Below, one piece after another: positions 28,792-37,387 of a DNA stretch of 48,672 nucleotides (its first letter is position 1; each line of letters starts with the position of its first letter). This DNA is from an uncultured Eggerthellaceae bacterium (GTDB lineage Bacteria > Actinomycetota > Coriobacteriia > Coriobacteriales > Eggerthellaceae): the NCBI GenBank assembly GCA_947565915.1, contig CANOHY010000013.1, forward strand, positions 1 through 48,672, read 5' to 3'. A model generated the notes under the pieces. That model saw only the letters and a program-made list of their open reading frames with translations. It was not told the origin of the DNA and did no database searches. The position numbers and the translations under genes are program-made.

Positions 28792-29888
28792 TGCCCATGC
28801 AAGTTGATGCGCGAACCATAGAGCAATTGGATGCACGCGTGCAAGATGCGCGCTCGTATCTGCACGTGGACGAGCGAACGCTAGAGCTTGCCGACCTTGA
28901 TGCCCAGATTGCAAGCCCTGGGTTCTGGGACAACGCAGCGCATGCGCAGGAGGTCTCGAAGCGTGCTGGCAACGTGCGCGACACGCTGCGAGCCTACGAC
29001 GATGCTGCTCGGATGCTCGACGAGGTGCGCACGGCCTTCGAGCTCGCTGCCGAAGACGAGGCTTTCATCGACGAGGCGCAGCAGCTAAGCGAGGGCTTGT
29101 CGAAGACGCTTGACGAGTTGGAAGTAGAATCGTGGTTCTCGGGTCGCTTCGACGATGGCGATGCCATCCTAACCGTGAACCCTGGCCAGGGTGGCCTAGA
29201 GGCGAACGACTGGGCCGACATGCTGTACAAGATGTACGTGCACTATGCCGAGGACAAGGGCTGGAAGGTGCAGGTGCTCGATGTGACCTATGCCGAGGGC
29301 ATCGGCATCGACCGCGCCACCATCCAGGTGGAGGGGCGCAATGCCTACGGCATGCTGACCAGCGAGATTGGCGTGCACCGGTTGGTGCGCATCTCGCCTA
29401 CCGACGACAAGAAGCGTCGCCATACCACCTTCGCCAGCGTGGAGCTGTTGCCCGTGCTGCCCGAAGACATCGAAGTGGACCTTGACCCGAATGATGTGCG
29501 CGTGGACGTGTATCGCTCGAGCGGCCCGGGTGGCCAGTGCGTGAACACCACCGATTCCGCCGTGCGCCTGACCCATGTTCCCACGGGCATCGTGGTGACA
29601 TGCCAGAACCAGAAGTCGCAGATCCAGAACAAGGAAGCGGCGTTTCGGGTGCTGAAGTCGAAGCTCTACGAATTGGAAGAGCAAAAGCGCCAAGCCGAGA
29701 TAGACCAGTTGCGCGGCGAGCGCATGGACAACTCATTCGGCAGCCAGATTCGCAATTACGTGCTGTACCCTTACCAGCTGGTGAAGGACTTGCGCAGCGG
29801 CGTGGAAACAGGCGATGTGGACGGCGTGCTGGAAGGTCATCTGGACGATTTCGTGTTGGGGTACCATAAGTGGAAGGCGTCGCAATAG
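28791..29888 (+). CDS. prfB: Peptide chain release factor 2, with SPT in place of SPF
   Basis: Recognises UGA/UAA and triggers peptide release. The 365-residue protein is colinear with RF2; the catalytic GGQ is in SSGPGGQCVNTTDSAVRLTH and the RF2 C-terminus GSQIRNYVLYPYQLVKDLRSGVET is present. The tripeptide that reads the stop codon, normally Ser-Pro-Phe in HRLVRISPFD, is Ser202-Pro203-Thr204 here. The reading frame is continuous, so there is no programmed frameshift at the N-terminus as in E. coli. ATG 28791 shares a base with the secA TAA; ATG 28797 is an alternative. secA-prfB adjacency is common in Gram-positive bacteria. Confidence 0.95.
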
Positions 29889-29927
29889 GCGCGTGCAAGT
29901 TGGAGATGCTGAGGGGAAAGGGCAGGG

Positions 29928-31835
29928 ATGAAAGCCGATAACCTGGAGGGGCTCGAAAAGCAAGCAAACGACCTGCGCATCGACATAGTTCGCATGATAG
30001 CGAAGGCGGGTAGCGGTCACCCAGGCGGTTCGCTTTCGAGCGCCGATATCCTCACTGCGCTCTATTTCGGCGGCATATTGGACTACGATTCGACCAAGCC
30101 CGATTCGCCTAACCGCGACCGCTTCATCCTTGCCAAGGGCCATGCGGCTCCGGCGCTCTATGCCGTGCTTGCCCACGCGGGCTTCTTCCCGCGCGAGGAG
30201 CTTGCCACCTTGCGCGCGTTCGGCTCGCGCTTGCAGGGGCATCCCGATTCGAACTTGCTGCCAGGCGTGGAAGTGTCCACCGGCTCTCTTGGTCAGGGGC
30301 TTTCCATTGCATGTGGCATTGCCTGCGGCTTGCGCTTGGATGGAAGCGATGCCAAGGCATTCGCTCTTCTGGGCGATGGCGAGTGCCAGGAGGGCCAGGT
30401 GTGGGAGGCGGCCATGTTCGCGGCCCACAACAAGTTGGATAACCTGGTGGGCATCGTAGACCGCAACTGCCTGCAGATAGACGGCAACACGGCGGACGTA
30501 TGCGACCCAGGAGACTTGGCGCAGAAGTTCGCGGCATTCGGCTGGAGCACCTACGAGGTGGATGGCCACGACATAGATGCCCTGATTGACGTGCTGGGGC
30601 GCGCGAAGGCCGAGGCATGCGGCAAACCCAAGGTGGTTATCGCGCATACCGTGAAGGGCAAAGGCGTGTCGTTCATGGAAGACCAAGCGGGCTGGCATGG
30701 CAAGGCACCGAATGCCGAGGAGCTTGCACGAGCGCTTGCCGATTTGCATGCGCCTGCAGCCGAGGCGTTCTGGGATGCCAAGGCGGCGCTCGACCCCGAT
30801 GCCTTGTTCGCGGCAAGCGCAGATGACGGAGCGCGGGAAGCGGCGGATGCGAGCATGCCTGCGCTGCTCGATCCCGCAAGCGAGGCAGCTCAGGCCAAGA
30901 AGGCGACGCGCGCAGCCTATGGCAGCACGCTTGCGAAGCTTGCGTCCGAGGGCATGCCCATCGTGGCTGTGGATGCCGACTTGACTGGCTCCACCACGTT
31001 GAAGGCGTTCGCGGCGGCCGACTCCGATTATGCGAATCGCCTGTTCAATGCGGGTATTGCCGAGCAGAACATGACCGATGTGGCAGCGGGTCTCTCGCTG
31101 ACGGGCAAAGTGGCCTTCACTGGCTCGTTCGCTGTTTTCGGTACAGGCCGCGCCTACGATCAGATTCGCAACACCGTGTGCTACAGCAACCTGAACGTGA
31201 AGATCGCTCCCACGCATGCGGGCATATCGGTGGGCCCCGATGGCGGCAGTCATCAGATGATCGAGGATATCTCGCTGATGCGCGGGTTGCCTCATATGCG
31301 CGTGCTGGTTCCGGCCGATTACCCGTCGGCCAGCGCGGCTATCCAGCTAGCGGCGAAAACGCCTGGTCCGGTGTACGTGCGCATGGGCCGCGAGTCGGTG
31401 CCTTGCATCTATCGCGAAGACGTGCAGCTTCGCTTGGGCGGTTCGTTCGTTCTGCGCGAGGGCAGCGATGCGACCATTGTGGCGTGCGGGCTTGAGGTCG
31501 ACCAGGCGCTGAAGGCTGCCGATATGCTGGGTGCACGGGGCATTTCAGTGGAGGTGATCGATGCCTACAGCGTGAAGCCGCTGGATGTGGGCACCATTTC
31601 TGCCTCGCTTGCGAAGACGGGGTGTGTGGTGACTGCCGAAGAGCATGGCAGCGTGGGTGGCTTGGGTTCGGCTGTCTCCGAACTCGTGTGCCTTGGCGAT
31701 CCTGTGCCGCAAGAGATGGTTGCCCTGCGTGACACCTTTGGCAAATCGGGTGCGTACGCTGAGCTTTCTGCTTACTTCAAGCTCGATGCAGCGGCGATTG
31801 TCGAAGCTGTGGAGAGGGTTTTGACCCGCAAATAG
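29928..31835 (+). CDS. tkt: Transketolase (single-chain form of the split type)
   Basis: Moves two-carbon units in the non-oxidative pentose phosphate pathway using thiamine diphosphate. At 635 residues it is shorter than classical transketolase (about 660) and reads like the two-subunit type joined end to end: residues 1-280 match the N-terminal subunit (AGSGHPGGSLSSADIL, LGDGECQEGQVWEAA with the ThDP GDG motif, NCLQIDGN), then a linker of about 40 residues rich in Ala and Asp, then the C-terminal subunit (VDADLTGSTTLKAF, FNAGIAEQNMTDVAAGLS, VGPDGGSHQMIEDI). Start ATG 29928 follows AAAGGGCAGGG. Confidence 0.94.
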   Translation: MKADNLEGLEKQANDLRIDIVRMIAKAGSGHPGGSLSSADILTALYFGGILDYDSTKPDSPNRDRFILAKGHAAPALYAVLAHAGFFPREELATLRAFGSRLQGHPDSNLLPGVEVSTGSLGQGLSIACGIACGLRLDGSDAKAFALLGDGECQEGQVWEAAMFAAHNKLDNLVGIVDRNCLQIDGNTADVCDPGDLAQKFAAFGWSTYEVDGHDIDALIDVLGRAKAEACGKPKVVIAHTVKGKGVSFMEDQAGWHGKAPNAEELARALADLHAPAAEAFWDAKAALDPDALFAASADDGAREAADASMPALLDPASEAAQAKKATRAAYGSTLAKLASEGMPIVAVDADLTGSTTLKAFAAADSDYANRLFNAGIAEQNMTDVAAGLSLTGKVAFTGSFAVFGTGRAYDQIRNTVCYSNLNVKIAPTHAGISVGPDGGSHQMIEDISLMRGLPHMRVLVPADYPSASAAIQLAAKTPGPVYVRMGRESVPCIYREDVQLRLGGSFVLREGSDATIVACGLEVDQALKAADMLGARGISVEVIDAYSVKPLDVGTISASLAKTGCVVTAEEHGSVGGLGSAVSELVCLGDPVPQEMVALRDTFGKSGAYAELSAYFKLDAAAIVEAVERVLTRK

Positions 31836-31846
31836 TCTGCTAGAAT
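31821..31846 (+). promoter_or_regulatory. Extended -10 promoter before ftsE
   Basis: TGC-TAGAAT at 31838-31846 forms an extended -10. TTGACC at 31821-31826, inside the tkt end, is a -35-like hexamer with a short 14-base spacer. Transcription would start near 31853, about 33 nt before the GTG start of ftsE. Confidence 0.45.
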
Positions 31847-31885
31847 TGGTGAGTCTCAGTAACGACTATTCGAACGGAGCATTCT

Positions 31886-32719
31886 GTGACACCAGCCGCT
31901 AATCGTGGTGCGCGGTACAGCGAGCGTCCGGTCAGAAACACGAGCGCTCATGGGCGCGTCGCACCTGACTTGTCGGCGGCGCTCCCAGCGCTCGAGGTTG
32001 ACGATATCCCGGCGCGCGGGAACCCCGTCATCATATTCGATCACGTATCCAAAGTTTACCCTGCTCAGCCTAATAGGCCTGCGCTTGACGATGTGTCGCT
32101 GCAGATCTATCCGGGTGAATTCGTGTTCTTGGTGGGCCATTCCGGTTCGGGCAAGTCTACCATGGTGCGTCTCATCACGCGCGAGTTGAAGCCCACTTCG
32201 GGGCGAATCATCATTGCCAACGAAGATTTGGGCTCCATGAGGAATTGGCGCGTGCCCTACCTGCGTCGCAACATCGGTTGCGTGTTCCAAGACTTCAAGC
32301 TGTTGCCGAACAAGACGGTGTTCGAGAACGTGGCATTCGCCCTTGAGGTTATCGGCAAGAGCCGCAATGTGATTCGCACCCAGGTCCCTGAGGTGCTGCG
32401 CTTGGTTGGCTTGCAGGATAAGCTCGATAAGCTGCCCGACCAACTCTCTGGTGGCGAGCAGCAGCGCGTATCCATCGCGCGTGCCATCGTGAACCGGCCG
32501 CCGCTTCTGGTGTGCGACGAGCCTACCGGCAACCTGGACCCGCAAACATCGCGCGGCATCATGGACTTGCTCGAGCGCATCAATCGCACGGGCACAACCG
32601 TGATGGTGGCAACGCACGACCGCGAGATGGTCGATAACATGCGCCGTCGCGTGATTGCGCTCGATCGCGGCCACTTGATGCGCGACCAGCAGAGGGGGGT
32701 GTACGGCTCCGATGTCTAG
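31886..32719 (+). CDS. ftsE: Cell-division ABC ATPase FtsE
   Basis: ATPase of the FtsEX complex, which couples division to septal peptidoglycan hydrolysis. The 277-residue protein has Walker A GHSGSGKST, signature LSGGEQQRV and Walker B LLVCDEPTGNLD. The ATPase proper starts only at about residue 47 (VIIFDHVSKVYP), so there is an extra N-terminal segment compared with the usual 220-230 residues. GTG 31886 is supported by GGAG six bases upstream; a start nearer the ATPase would have no ribosome binding site. The stop overlaps ftsX by eight bases. Confidence 0.95.
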   Translation: MTPAANRGARYSERPVRNTSAHGRVAPDLSAALPALEVDDIPARGNPVIIFDHVSKVYPAQPNRPALDDVSLQIYPGEFVFLVGHSGSGKSTMVRLITRELKPTSGRIIIANEDLGSMRNWRVPYLRRNIGCVFQDFKLLPNKTVFENVAFALEVIGKSRNVIRTQVPEVLRLVGLQDKLDKLPDQLSGGEQQRVSIARAIVNRPPLLVCDEPTGNLDPQTSRGIMDLLERINRTGTTVMVATHDREMVDNMRRRVIALDRGHLMRDQQRGVYGSDV

Positions 32720-33617
32720 TTTCGCTTACTTCTTGAAGCAATCGCTGCAGGGGTTCGTGCGCAACCTCTCCACCACGCTGGGCTCCATCATCACCATCTT
32801 CCTGTCATTGTTGATCATCGGCGTGTTCATGGTGGGAGCCACCATCATCGGCAACATCGCCCAGTCGATCGAGAACGAGGTATCCATCACCGCGTACGTG
32901 AGCGACGATGCCTCCGATTCCGACATCCAGAAGATGGAGACCTACATCGAGGGCATCACAGGCGTATCGTCGGTGAGCTTCACCACCAAGGAAGAGGCGC
33001 TCGAGAATTTCCGCGAGATGTCGTCGAACGCCGACATCGTGGACGAGCTGGGCGGCAATCCCTTGCCGGCTTCCATCAACATCGAGCTATCCGACCCGCA
33101 GTTGGTAACGCAGGTGGCTTCCGAGATCGAGGAGAGCGACCTGTTCGCGAAGATTGCCGACGAGGAAAACCCGGCTGACTCCCTGAAGTACGGCCAGCGC
33201 ACCGTGGAGCGCCTGTTCTCGGTCATCAATTACGTGCGCTATATCGGCATCGCGCTCATCGTGCTGCTGGTGTTTATCGCGCTGGTGTTCATCAACAACA
33301 CCATCCGCCTGGCCATCATGGCGCGCCGCAAGGAGATTGCCATCATGCGCTTGGTGGGTGCGTCGAACGGCTTCATCCGTGGGCCCTTCTTGATGGAAGG
33401 CGCGCTGCATGCCATCATCGGTGCGTTGCTGGCCATCCTTGCCATACAGCTCATCCGCATGCTGGCGTTGCCGCAGCTGCAGGGTTCGCTGGCATTTTTG
33501 CCCGTCGAGGTTTCCGGCACTACCTATCTGGTCATCTACGGATTGCTGTTGGTAGCCGGCATCATCGTTGGCTTGTTGGGGTCGGCTGTGGCAATGCGCC
33601 GCTACCTGAAGGTTTAG
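32712..33617 (+). CDS. ftsX: Cell-division permease FtsX
   Basis: Membrane partner of FtsE with an extracytoplasmic loop that activates a peptidoglycan hydrolase. The 301-residue protein has four predicted membrane segments (about 20-42, 173-195, 228-250 and 273-294) and a periplasmic/exterior domain between the first two (about 45-165). The conserved IMRLVGASNGFIRGPFLMEG stretch precedes segment three. It overlaps ftsE. The usual hydrolase (PcsB/EnvC/M23) is not adjacent; an S41 protease homologue follows instead. Confidence 0.94.
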   Translation: MSSFAYFLKQSLQGFVRNLSTTLGSIITIFLSLLIIGVFMVGATIIGNIAQSIENEVSITAYVSDDASDSDIQKMETYIEGITGVSSVSFTTKEEALENFREMSSNADIVDELGGNPLPASINIELSDPQLVTQVASEIEESDLFAKIADEENPADSLKYGQRTVERLFSVINYVRYIGIALIVLLVFIALVFINNTIRLAIMARRKEIAIMRLVGASNGFIRGPFLMEGALHAIIGALLAILAIQLIRMLALPQLQGSLAFLPVEVSGTTYLVIYGLLLVAGIIVGLLGSAVAMRRYLKV

Positions 33618-33632
33618 CAGTCGAATCGTGTC

Positions 33633-34931
33633 ATGGGAGATCGCCTGAACAACATGCGTGCGGCTGCTCGCTCGCGCAAGATGCGAGCGCATAGCTATCG
33701 TTTGATTCGCGTGTTCGGGTTCGTTATCTTGCTAGTGGCTGCGCTGGTGCTCGGTTTCTTCCTACGTGGTCAAACGGCGCTGCTGCAACAGTTGGGCTTC
33801 CCCGATTCCATTACAGGAACCAGCCAGGTCAAAGGCGATTCGACAGCTTCCAAGAAGGACGTGTACAACTCGGTATCGGCGCGCATTGGCGAAGTTGAGG
33901 ATGTGCTGGCAAGCGACAGCCTGGATACCTACAACCTCACCGAGGCTACGGACAAGACGCTCACGGCGCTTTCGCAATCGTCGAACGATCCCTACATGCG
34001 CTATTACACGCCCGAGCGCTATAGCGCGTTGCTCAACAATCGCGATGAATCATATGCTGGCATTGGCGTGCTGTTCTCGGAATATGATGGGCAAGCATAT
34101 GCAGTGGATGTGTTCGACGGCTCGCAAGCCCAGTTGGAGGGCGTGCAATCGGGCGACTTCGTGGTTGGCATCAATGGCGATAACCTGCAAACGTGGTCGC
34201 GCTCGGAAGTAGCTGCCATCCTGAGCCAGAACGAGGGCTCGTCAGTGGTCATCACGTGGCGCCGCCCTAGCTCGCTCGAGGCGAGCGGCGGCGAGCAGTT
34301 CGTCACTACGCTGGTGTCGCAGGTCTACGACGAGGTGAACGTGACCTCCGAATACGACGAGGAGCGGCATGTGGGCTATGTGCGGGTGAAGCAGCTCACG
34401 GCCAATTCGGCGCAGTTGGTGCAGAATGCTATCAACGAGCTCTTGGCACAGGGCGCTGGCGCTTTCGTGCTGGATATTCGCAACAATCCTGGTGGGTATC
34501 TGAGCCAAGCGGTGACGCTTTCCAGCTTGTTCATGAATGGCGGCACAGTGGTGGAGGTGCGCACTGTGGATGGCCAAAGCGCCAAGAGCGCCACAGGGCA
34601 GCCGGCCACGAATTTGCCAGTTATCCTGATAACGAACAAGAACACAGCTGCCGCAGCTGAAGTTATCGCTGCGGCCCTGAAGGATAGTCGTCGCGCGACC
34701 CTCGTGGGCGAGCGCACTATGGGCAAGGGCTCGGTGCAGGTCATATCCGAGCTGAGCTTCGGTGGCGCGCTTCGCTACACGGCAGCCTACTATCTCACGC
34801 CCGAGGGCCACGATATCGACAATGTGGGCGTTTCGCCCGAGATAGACATTGCGGCATCCGAGGATGGCGACGGCGACAACCAGAAGGATTACGCCATCAG
34901 CTTGGCTGGCTCGCTCGCTGTGATCCAGTAG
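33633..34931 (+). CDS. S41 C-terminal processing protease homologue, apparently lacking the catalytic serine
   Basis: A 432-residue protein with an N-terminal membrane anchor (about 28-48), a PDZ-like domain (about 120-205, with GVQSGDFVVGINGDNL) and an S41 core. The peptide-binding RNNPGGYLSQAV is normal, and Lys365 in GKGSVQ is present. The nucleophile region, NSASASE in active family members, reads NTAAAAE (337-343), so the serine position is Ala340, exactly 25 residues before Lys365 as in active enzymes. It is therefore likely a pseudo-protease acting as a scaffold or binding protein. It sits 15 bases after ftsX, and rnr follows five bases later. The ribosome binding site is weak; a start at 33654 is possible. 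Confidence 0.85.
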   Translation: MGDRLNNMRAAARSRKMRAHSYRLIRVFGFVILLVAALVLGFFLRGQTALLQQLGFPDSITGTSQVKGDSTASKKDVYNSVSARIGEVEDVLASDSLDTYNLTEATDKTLTALSQSSNDPYMRYYTPERYSALLNNRDESYAGIGVLFSEYDGQAYAVDVFDGSQAQLEGVQSGDFVVGINGDNLQTWSRSEVAAILSQNEGSSVVITWRRPSSLEASGGEQFVTTLVSQVYDEVNVTSEYDEERHVGYVRVKQLTANSAQLVQNAINELLAQGAGAFVLDIRNNPGGYLSQAVTLSSLFMNGGTVVEVRTVDGQSAKSATGQPATNLPVILITNKNTAAAAEVIAAALKDSRRATLVGERTMGKGSVQVISELSFGGALRYTAAYYLTPEGHDIDNVGVSPEIDIAASEDGDGDNQKDYAISLAGSLAVIQ

Positions 34932-34936
34932 CGCCC

Positions 34937-36979
34937 ATGGCTCGCAAGCGCTCTCATACGCGACACGCTTCGCGCATCAATCCCCGTGGCCGCATCGAGC
35001 TGCACAAGGGCGGTTTCGGTTTCGTGCAAACGGCCGAAGGGGAATTCTTCATCCCGCGCAACAAGACCGGCGGTGCTTTTCCCGACGATATCGTGGACGT
35101 TGCGCCCATCAAGCGCTATGGAACTGGGCAAAGCTCGCAGAGGGGGCGCGAGGGCAAGAGCATGCGCCGTACCGCGCGCGTTGTGGCGGTGGTAGAGCGG
35201 GCAAGCGACGAGATTCTAGGCTACTTTCACCGCGACGACCCGTTCGGCGTTGTGGAGCCGGTGGACGTGCGCATTCGCCACGATGTCTTCGTGCCGCTCG
35301 AGCAAGCCGAGGGCGTGGAAGATGGCTCGGTGGTGCGCGTGCGCATGATGACTTATCCCGATCGGCATACGGCCGCATTCGGCAGCATCGTGGGCGTGGT
35401 CGGCGATGCGGAAGACGAGCATGTGGCCATCGACCTCATCGTGTCGCAGGCGAAGCTGGAAACGGAGTTCTCGGCTGCATCGCTTGCCCAGGCTGCGGAA
35501 GCCACGGTGGACGCCGACGAAGCGCTCGTTGAAGGATATGAGGATGTGCGCGAACGTTGCATCTTCACCATCGATCCCGATGATGCGCGCGATTTCGACG
35601 ATGCGGTGTCGCTTGACCGGGCCCAGCTGCCCGATGACACGCAGGGTTGGCGGTTGGGCGTGCATATTGCCGATGTGTCGCATTACGTAGAGTGGGGAAG
35701 CTCGATTGACCTCGACGCGCGGCGTCGTGCTACCAGCGTATATCTGGCCGACCGCGTGATTCCCATGCTGCCGGAGGAGCTGTCAAACGATATCTGTTCG
35801 CTGCGTCCCGGAGAAGACAGGCGCACGATGTCGGTTGACCTGCTGGTGCGCGAGGACGGGGAAGTGGTGGACGCTCGCCCCTATCGTGCGCTCATTCGCT
35901 CAGCCAAGCGATTGACATACGGACAGGCGCAGGAGGCTATCGAAGCGCGTCGAGCTGAAAACGTGGAGGCGCTGTTCGATTCGCGTGACCTCGATGAGCG
36001 CGTGCAGGCGCGCATCGTGGCGCTTTCGCAGCTGGCGCAGCGTTTCCGGCAACGGCGCCAAAAAGCAGGCGCGCTCGATTTCGATACGGTCGAAGCAAAG
36101 GTGCGCTTGGACGGGCGTGGGCATCCGGTGGGCATCGACCTGCGCGAGAAGACCGAGGCAACCGAGCTTATAGAGGAAGCAATGGTGACGGCCAACGAGG
36201 CCGTGGCCCGCTACTTGCGCGAGCGTAAGTTTCCGTGCATGTACCGCGTGCACGAGCAGCCAGACCCCAGCACCTTGGAGGGGCTGGCGATAGTGCTCAA
36301 CGAGTTTCCCTGGTTCAAGGGCGTGGATCGCAATGCCTTCTGCGCTGGTTCGCCACGCGCCTTGCAAGACGCCTTGGCCGCGGCAAGCGAGCGGCCCGAA
36401 GACGAGCTGGTAACCACATTGGTGCTTCGCAGCATGCAACGCGCTTTCTATAGCCCGCAATGCGACGGGCACTACGGGCTTGCAAGCGATGCGTATGCCC
36501 ATTTCACGTCACCTATCCGGCGTTACCCTGACTTAGTGGTGCACCGCATGCTGAAAGCGCAGCTGCTCGGGCGTCCCGAGAAGTTCGACCAAGAGGTTTC
36601 CAGCTTGCAGTGGCTTGCCGAGCATTCCTCCGAGATGGAACGCGTGGCCGAGCGCACAGCGCGCGACTCGCAAGAGGTGAAGATCATCGAGCTTATGGAA
36701 GAGCACATCGGGGAAGAATTCGAGGGAATCGTAGTAGGCGTTGCGACCTTCGGCATATTCGTGCAATTGCCGAACACGGCTGAGGGGCTGGTGGAGATGG
36801 CCGATCTGGGCAACGAGTACTTCAGCTTGGATGCGCTTCGCCATACCTTGACTGGCTCCGACACAGGACGCCAATATCGATTGGGTCAGAAGATGCGCGT
36901 GCGCCTTATCGACGCCGACTCTCGCATGCGGCAACTGCGCTTCAAACCATTGCGTTCTCGCAAGAGCCGTAGCCAATAA
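34937..36979 (+). CDS. rnr: Ribonuclease R
   Basis: A 3'-5' exoribonuclease of 680 residues that degrades structured RNA and takes part with SmpB-tmRNA in clearing non-stop mRNA. An N-terminal cold-shock-like RNA-binding region (RIELHKGGFGFVQT) is followed by the RNB domain with the catalytic aspartates in FTIDPDDARDFDDAVSL and the segment HFTSPIRRYPDLVVHR, then an S1 domain (EFEGIVVGVATFGIFVQLP). ATG 34937 follows the S41 stop by five bases with no ribosome binding site, so translation is probably coupled. Its position next to ssrA, smpB fits the trans-translation role. Confidence 0.95.
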   Translation: MARKRSHTRHASRINPRGRIELHKGGFGFVQTAEGEFFIPRNKTGGAFPDDIVDVAPIKRYGTGQSSQRGREGKSMRRTARVVAVVERASDEILGYFHRDDPFGVVEPVDVRIRHDVFVPLEQAEGVEDGSVVRVRMMTYPDRHTAAFGSIVGVVGDAEDEHVAIDLIVSQAKLETEFSAASLAQAAEATVDADEALVEGYEDVRERCIFTIDPDDARDFDDAVSLDRAQLPDDTQGWRLGVHIADVSHYVEWGSSIDLDARRRATSVYLADRVIPMLPEELSNDICSLRPGEDRRTMSVDLLVREDGEVVDARPYRALIRSAKRLTYGQAQEAIEARRAENVEALFDSRDLDERVQARIVALSQLAQRFRQRRQKAGALDFDTVEAKVRLDGRGHPVGIDLREKTEATELIEEAMVTANEAVARYLRERKFPCMYRVHEQPDPSTLEGLAIVLNEFPWFKGVDRNAFCAGSPRALQDALAAASERPEDELVTTLVLRSMQRAFYSPQCDGHYGLASDAYAHFTSPIRRYPDLVVHRMLKAQLLGRPEKFDQEVSSLQWLAEHSSEMERVAERTARDSQEVKIIELMEEHIGEEFEGIVVGVATFGIFVQLPNTAEGLVEMADLGNEYFSLDALRHTLTGSDTGRQYRLGQKMRVRLIDADSRMRQLRFKPLRSRKSRSQ

Positions 36980-37009
36980 AAAGTGCCTGCGCATCGTGGA
37001 CATCCAGGT

Positions 37010-37148
37010 CGTTCGTATAACGGAGCGAGAGGCTTTAGATGCGTTTGCAGTTCGCTTGAAAAGCGGCCGAGCGGCCTTCGGGCCGTGAGGGAAAGCTTTG
37101 AATGCGAAATGCAAATGCAGATGAAGCCTCGCAGCGCCAATATGAACG
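37010..37148. repeat. Long imperfect hairpin after rnr
   Basis: Left arm about 37012-37065 and right arm about 37092-37147 are roughly 75% complementary over more than 50 bases. Shared blocks include CGTTCnTAT, GCG..AGGCTT, TTTGCA and TTCGC, and the tip has GGCCTTCGGGCC. It would form the 3' end of the rnr transcript or separate rnr from the opposed tmRNA transcript. It has no clear sequence in common with elements A-D. Confidence 0.6.
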
Positions 37149-37168
37149 GCCGCCTGACAAGGCGGCCG
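37147..37168 (-). terminator. GC-rich hairpin downstream of the second tmRNA 3'-end copy
   Basis: CGGCCGCC and GGCGGCCG form an 8-bp stem with a 6-nt loop, 10 bases beyond the duplicated tmRNA 3' end on the minus strand and followed there by TTCATATTG. It may be the original tmRNA terminator, and could also terminate rnr on the plus strand. Confidence 0.4.
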
Positions 37169-37177
37169 GAATAAGAG

Positions 37178-37194
37178 ATGGTGGAGGCGCGGAG
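37178..37194. repeat. 17-bp copy of the tmRNA 3' end (possible attachment-site scar)
   Basis: ATGGTGGAGGCGCGGAG here is identical and in the same orientation to 37386-37402, the complement of the tmRNA acceptor/CCA end. The two copies are 208 bases apart. tmRNA 3' ends are frequent integration sites for mobile elements, and integration duplicates this end. Confidence 0.6.
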
Positions 37195-37334
37195 GGTCGC
37201 TCGCGTCAAGTCTTCGCAAAATATCAAAGATATTTTGCTTCGGGCGCTATCGCGCCACCTTGACGCTCGCCGCAGGCGGTGTGCGCTAAAGCTTACACCG
37301 CCAGTCGAACATAGTTCGATTTCCTACCCTGCCG
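37195..37334. other. Structured non-coding segment between the two tmRNA 3'-end copies
   Basis: No gene is seen. There is a perfect 10-bp AT-rich hairpin (GCAAAATATC-AAA-GATATTTTGC, 37216-37238) nested in GCGTCAAG/CTTGACGC arms (37203-37210, 37259-37266), a GGCGGTGT/ACACCGCC stem near 37275-37302, and a palindrome TCGAACATAGTTCGA at 37305-37319. Confidence 0.5.
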
Positions 37335-37387
37335 ATAGTAATTAAAAGAATACCTGCGCTTGGCGCAGGTATTCTTTTAATTACTAT
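37335..37387 (-). terminator. Intrinsic terminator of tmRNA
   Basis: A perfect 25-bp stem (arms 37335-37359 and 37363-37387, loop of three bases) begins at the tmRNA CCA end. On the minus strand the descending arm ends ATTCTTTTAATTAC, a T-rich tail. Perfect complementarity over 25 bp is unusually long and would also work in the plus direction. Confidence 0.75.

Noticed and set aside
37305..37319. Perfect palindrome TCGAAC-ATA-GTTCGA resembling an actinobacterial LexA (SOS) box
   Set aside because: The spacing is one base too short (three instead of four central bases) and no gene starts downstream on either strand.
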